Part shown: piece after piece, positions 61,519 to 64,000 of the stretch
How positions within the stretch are numbered: the stretch's first letter is position 1
Layout of the letters: every line of letters starts with the position of its first letter
Source: Arthrobacter_H rhombi
Lineage (GTDB): Bacteria > Actinomycetota > Actinomycetes > Actinomycetales > Micrococcaceae
Direction: 5' to 3'
DNA: 64,000 nucleotides
NCBI RefSeq assembly: GCF_039526245.1
Contig: NZ_BAAAIV010000004.1
Location: 310,001 to 374,000, forward strand
The notes under the pieces: generated by a model
What the model was told of the DNA's origin: nothing
Databases searched by the model: none
The model's input: the letters and a program-made list of their open reading frames with translations, nothing else
Made by a program: the position numbers and the translations under genes

Positions 61519-62706
61519 TCAGTGGGCGGAGCAGGCCCCGGTGGACACGGCGTCGGTGTAGCCGGAGGCGTGCTCGACGACGGGGCCGACCTCCTTCAGC
61601 GAGAGCGCGTACCCGACGGGGGTGTCGCCCTTGGCCTTGGCGAAGACGACGCCGACCAGCCGGCCGGAGTCATCGAGCAGCGGACCACCCGAGTTGCCCT
61701 GCTGGACATCGGCGCCGAGCTGGTAGATCTGCAGGGCCGAGGCGTCGGCGCCGTAGATGTTCTGCACGGAGACCGTACGCAGGGACTGCACCACGGCCCC
61801 CTTGGCCTGGAAGGGCCCGCCCGCGGGGTAGCCCATGAACGTGGCCCGGTCCCCGGTGGAGAGGTCCTGGCCCACAGGGATGGGATTCAGGTCCAGGCCG
61901 TCGACGGCGAGTACCGCGAGGTCGTGGGACGCGTCGAAGTGCACCACGCGGGCCGGCAGGGCCCGGCCGTCTGGGGTGTTCACCACGGGTTCGGAGATCC
62001 CGGAGACGACGTGCGCGTTGGTCACCACGCGGTCCTGGGCGGCCACGAACCCGCTGCCGGTCTGGTTGACCCCACAGGCGAACGCCGTCCCGGTGATCTT
62101 GAGCACCGCCTGCGACCTGTTCTGCGTGGCCTCCGTCGCCGGTCCCTCCTGGGTCGGCGTCGCCTCCGGCACGGGGGCGAAGGGTTCGATGAGGTCGGGG
62201 ATGCTCTGGCCCATGACCACCGAGCGTGCCTTGGCCATGGCCGCCGCGACCGGGTCGGGGGTGGCCTTGCCGATGGCCGAGATGACCTTCGACGAGGCGA
62301 TCTGCTGGGAGAGGAAGGGCAGGCCCATGGTCGCTGCAGAGAAGGCGATCGCGGAGATCACCAGGGCCGCCACGGCGACGTTGACGATCCCGCCCAGCAG
62401 CCGGTCGAAGGACTTGATGACCGGGAAATTCAGCATCATGCGGATGCGGTTGCCGATCGCCACGCCGATGGCGTGACCGAGGATGACCAGGACGACGGCG
62501 GTGGCAATGACCCAGAACACGCGCCATCCGGCGCTGGAGACCCAGCCGGAGACGAAGGGGATGGCATAGAAGCTGGCCACACCGCCGGCAATGAGACCGG
62601 CCACTCCGCCCAAGGTGACGAAGAACCCCTTGCGCAGGCCGGAAACCAGGAACGCAACGAACGACAACAGCAGCAGGATGTCGAGCCAGCTGAACCCGAA
62701 AATCAC
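61519..62706 (-). CDS. marP: MarP-type membrane serine protease (CvpA-like membrane domain)
   Basis: A 395-residue protein. Four N-terminal helices (about residues 5-140) form a CvpA-like domain; the periplasmic trypsin-like domain has the triad in VVTNAHVVSG (His232), SHDLAVLA (Asp262) and QQGNSGGPLL (Ser339). Cys211 and Cys392 match the MarP disulfide that stabilises the active state. MarP of M. tuberculosis (Rv3671c, 397 residues) is needed for acid resistance. The GTG at 62706 has GGAG six bases ahead. Confidence 0.92.
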   Translation of the reverse strand: MIFGFSWLDILLLLSFVAFLVSGLRKGFFVTLGGVAGLIAGGVASFYAIPFVSGWVSSAGWRVFWVIATAVVLVILGHAIGVAIGNRIRMMLNFPVIKSFDRLLGGIVNVAVAALVISAIAFSAATMGLPFLSQQIASSKVISAIGKATPDPVAAAMAKARSVVMGQSIPDLIEPFAPVPEATPTQEGPATEATQNRSQAVLKITGTAFACGVNQTGSGFVAAQDRVVTNAHVVSGISEPVVNTPDGRALPARVVHFDASHDLAVLAVDGLDLNPIPVGQDLSTGDRATFMGYPAGGPFQAKGAVVQSLRTVSVQNIYGADASALQIYQLGADVQQGNSGGPLLDDSGRLVGVVFAKAKGDTPVGYALSLKEVGPVVEHASGYTDAVSTGACSAH

Positions 62707-62839
62707 CAAAAACTCCAACCCGTTGCGTCCAAGCGTGGCGGCATTCCGGTGTGCACCGGGCGCCCGCACCGCCCCCTCAGTCTACGGGCACGCCCGGACC
62801 GGATTTTGGTGCTGAGGGCTGAAAACGTGCCACTATCGT

Positions 62840-62855
62840 TGTGGAAGGTGTCACA
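62840..62855. promoter_or_regulatory. CRP/GlxR-type operator in front of the crp gene
   Basis: TGTGGAAGGTGTCACA matches the GlxR/CRP consensus TGTGA-N6-TCACA at nine of ten fixed positions. It lies 57 bases before the CRP start codon, a natural place for autoregulation. Binding is not shown. Confidence 0.55.
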
Positions 62856-62911
62856 TCGTCTCTGACTACGGCACAATAAGACCAGCGCCAACATACTTAA
62901 CAGGAGAATTC

Positions 62912-63589
62912 ATGGACATCGAGGTACTGCGCCGGGCACCACTGTTTACGACGCTCAGCGACGAGGTCTTCTCGGCCTTGACCGAGGAACTGACCGAGGT
63001 CGATCTGTCGCGCGGGGCATCTGTGTTCCGCGAGGGTGATCAGGGAGACCAGCTCTACTTCATCGTTTCGGGCAAGATCAAGCTCGGACGTACGGCCCCC
63101 GACGGCCGCGAGAACCTGCTGGCCGTGCTCGGCCCGGGCGAGCTTTTCGGCGAGATGGCCCTGTTCGATCCGAGCCCGCGCAACGCCACGGCCACTGCGG
63201 TGTCCGAGACCCGTCTGGCCGGACTGCGCCACGAGAACCTGCGCAAGGTCCTCAAGACCTCACCCGAGGTTTCGGTGCAGCTGCTCCAGGCCCTGGCGCG
63301 CCGCCTGCGTCGCACCAACGAGTCGCTGGCCGACCTCGTTTTCTCCGACGTTCCCGGCCGCGTGGCCAAGGCCCTGCTGGACCTGGCCGACCGTTTCGGC
63401 CGTCCGGCCACCGACGGCGTCCTGGTCGCGCACGAGCTCACCCAGGAGGAGCTGGCCCAGCTGGTCGGCGCTTCCCGCGAGACCGTGAACAAGGCACTCG
63501 CTGAATTCGTCCAGCGCGGCTGGCTGCGCCTGGAAGCGCGAGCCGTCGTCATCTTGGACATCCAGCGTCTGCGCCAGCGCTCCCGCTAA
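62912..63589 (+). CDS. Crp/Fnr family cAMP-responsive regulator (GlxR/CRP-like)
   Basis: A 225-residue global regulator. The cyclic nucleotide domain has GELFGEMALFDPSPRNATATA, with the Glu and Arg of the cAMP phosphate-binding cassette; the C-terminal helix-turn-helix is LTQEELAQLVGASRETVNKALAEF. Sequence and genomic place match actinobacterial GlxR/CRP (Rv3676). AGGAGAA precedes the ATG. A matching operator lies upstream of its own gene. Confidence 0.93.
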   Translation: MDIEVLRRAPLFTTLSDEVFSALTEELTEVDLSRGASVFREGDQGDQLYFIVSGKIKLGRTAPDGRENLLAVLGPGELFGEMALFDPSPRNATATAVSETRLAGLRHENLRKVLKTSPEVSVQLLQALARRLRRTNESLADLVFSDVPGRVAKALLDLADRFGRPATDGVLVAHELTQEELAQLVGASRETVNKALAEFVQRGWLRLEARAVVILDIQRLRQRSR

Positions 63590-63625
63590 GGCTGATCGGC
63601 AGTACCGGGCACGCCCGGAATGCCC

Positions 63626-63684
63626 AACGACCCCCGTCCCACCGGTTCCGCCACTCTGGCGGACGCCCGGCGACGGGGGTCGTT
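63626..63684 (+). terminator. Terminator after the CRP gene
   Basis: AACGACCCCCGTC pairs with GACGGGGGTCGTT, with a long loop containing a small inner hairpin, followed by TTTAT. It ends the CRP transcript and may also serve the convergent gene at the right edge. Confidence 0.8.
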
Positions 63685-63720
63685 TTATGTCTTGGCTGGT
63701 GCTATCGGGAAGCAGCGGAC

Positions 63721-64000
63721 TCAGCGGCCGCGTGCGGCGGCACCACCCTCGGAGGCGGTGCTGATGCTCACGTCGAGGTAGTAGGAGCCATCCACGGAGA
63801 CCAGCTTGGGGTGGTAGGACTTCACGGGGCGGCGGTGCGAAAGGTAGGCGACACACCCGCGGGTGGTTGCCATCTTCTCGAGGATGAATTCCACCGCCGG
63901 AGTGGTGATCCGACTCAGGTCCAATCCCCGGGTGTCGTCTTGGCCGACTTCGTCCCCCAAGACGGTGCGGCTGCGATCCTCCAGCACCCCGGCTGCGGAC
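63721..64000 (-). CDS. Partial protein of unknown function (5' end outside the window)
   Basis: An open frame from the right edge to a stop at 63721, at least 92 residues long. It contains LSRITTPAVEFILEKMATTRG and SYHPKLVSVDGSYYLDVSIST and ends in an Ala/Gly/Arg tail. I do not recognise it. It is convergent with the CRP gene. A GTG at 63987 could be a start, but the frame continues upstream without stop, so the true N terminus probably lies outside. Confidence 0.5.
   Translation of the reverse strand, partial: SAAGVLEDRSRTVLGDEVGQDDTRGLDLSRITTPAVEFILEKMATTRGCVAYLSHRRPVKSYHPKLVSVDGSYYLDVSISTASEGGAAARGR

Overview
The window is high-G+C, densely coded DNA from an actinobacterium, most likely Micrococcales of the Micrococcaceae (Arthrobacter-like) type. 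The evidence is the strong G/C bias at third codon positions, frequent GTG/TTG starts, the actinobacterial bS22 mini-gene, a BldC-type regulator, MarP, a GlxR-type CRP and the menaquinone genes. The segment from topA to crp keeps many genes of the Mycobacterium tuberculosis Rv3646c-Rv3676 interval. No rRNA, tRNA, IS element, prophage or CRISPR array was seen, so it reads as ordinary chromosome.

Layout. 1-3.4 kb: end of a hydroxamate siderophore locus (DesB-like monooxygenase, then a DesC-DesD-like fusion). 3.4-5.8 kb: SDR protein, GNAT enzyme and tyrosine phosphatase on the minus strand. 5.8-10.5 kb: a thiolase / enoyl-CoA hydratase / hydroxyacyl-CoA dehydrogenase operon divergent from an MHS transporter. 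10.6-13.1 kb: SRPBCC protein, hotdog thioesterase and amino acid permease. 13.3-16.3 kb: menB-menE-menA. 16.3-19.4 kb: small membrane proteins and a PaaX-type regulator. 19.5-24.3 kb: system II cytochrome c maturation operon (phosphatase, tlpA, ccdA, resB, ccsB), matching the menaquinone respiratory context. 24.5-27.8 kb: Rex with a glutaredoxin, a HAD hydrolase, bS22 and a BldC-like protein. 27.9-31.2 kb: DAHP synthase behind an aromatic leader peptide with an attenuator-like structure, a flavin reductase and NADP-type glutamate dehydrogenase. 31.4-38.3 kb: ArsR regulator, AcuC deacetylase, TrkH/TrkA potassium uptake, proC, a TIM-barrel isomerase and Ppx/GppA. 38.3-48.2 kb: topA, regulator, methyltransferase, two GNATs, TrhO and a DUF1998-type helicase. 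48.2-53.1 kb: seven-gene Tad/Flp-like secretion operon. 53.3-64 kb: PolA-like polymerase, Nudix hydrolase, nth, a membrane protein, acs, aroQ, a DUF2332 protein, marP, a CRP/GlxR regulator and a partial ORF at the right edge.

The two signals I find most interesting are regulatory. First, a 19-codon ORF rich in Trp, Tyr and Phe lies upstream of the DAHP synthase, with mutually exclusive RNA helices and a terminator-like hairpin. Second, a -10 element (TANNNT) lies 6-7 bases before the start codon of about fifteen genes (close variants before several more), implying widespread leaderless transcription, including divergent gene pairs whose promoters share a few dozen bases. I found no unmistakably new enzymatic or defence system.
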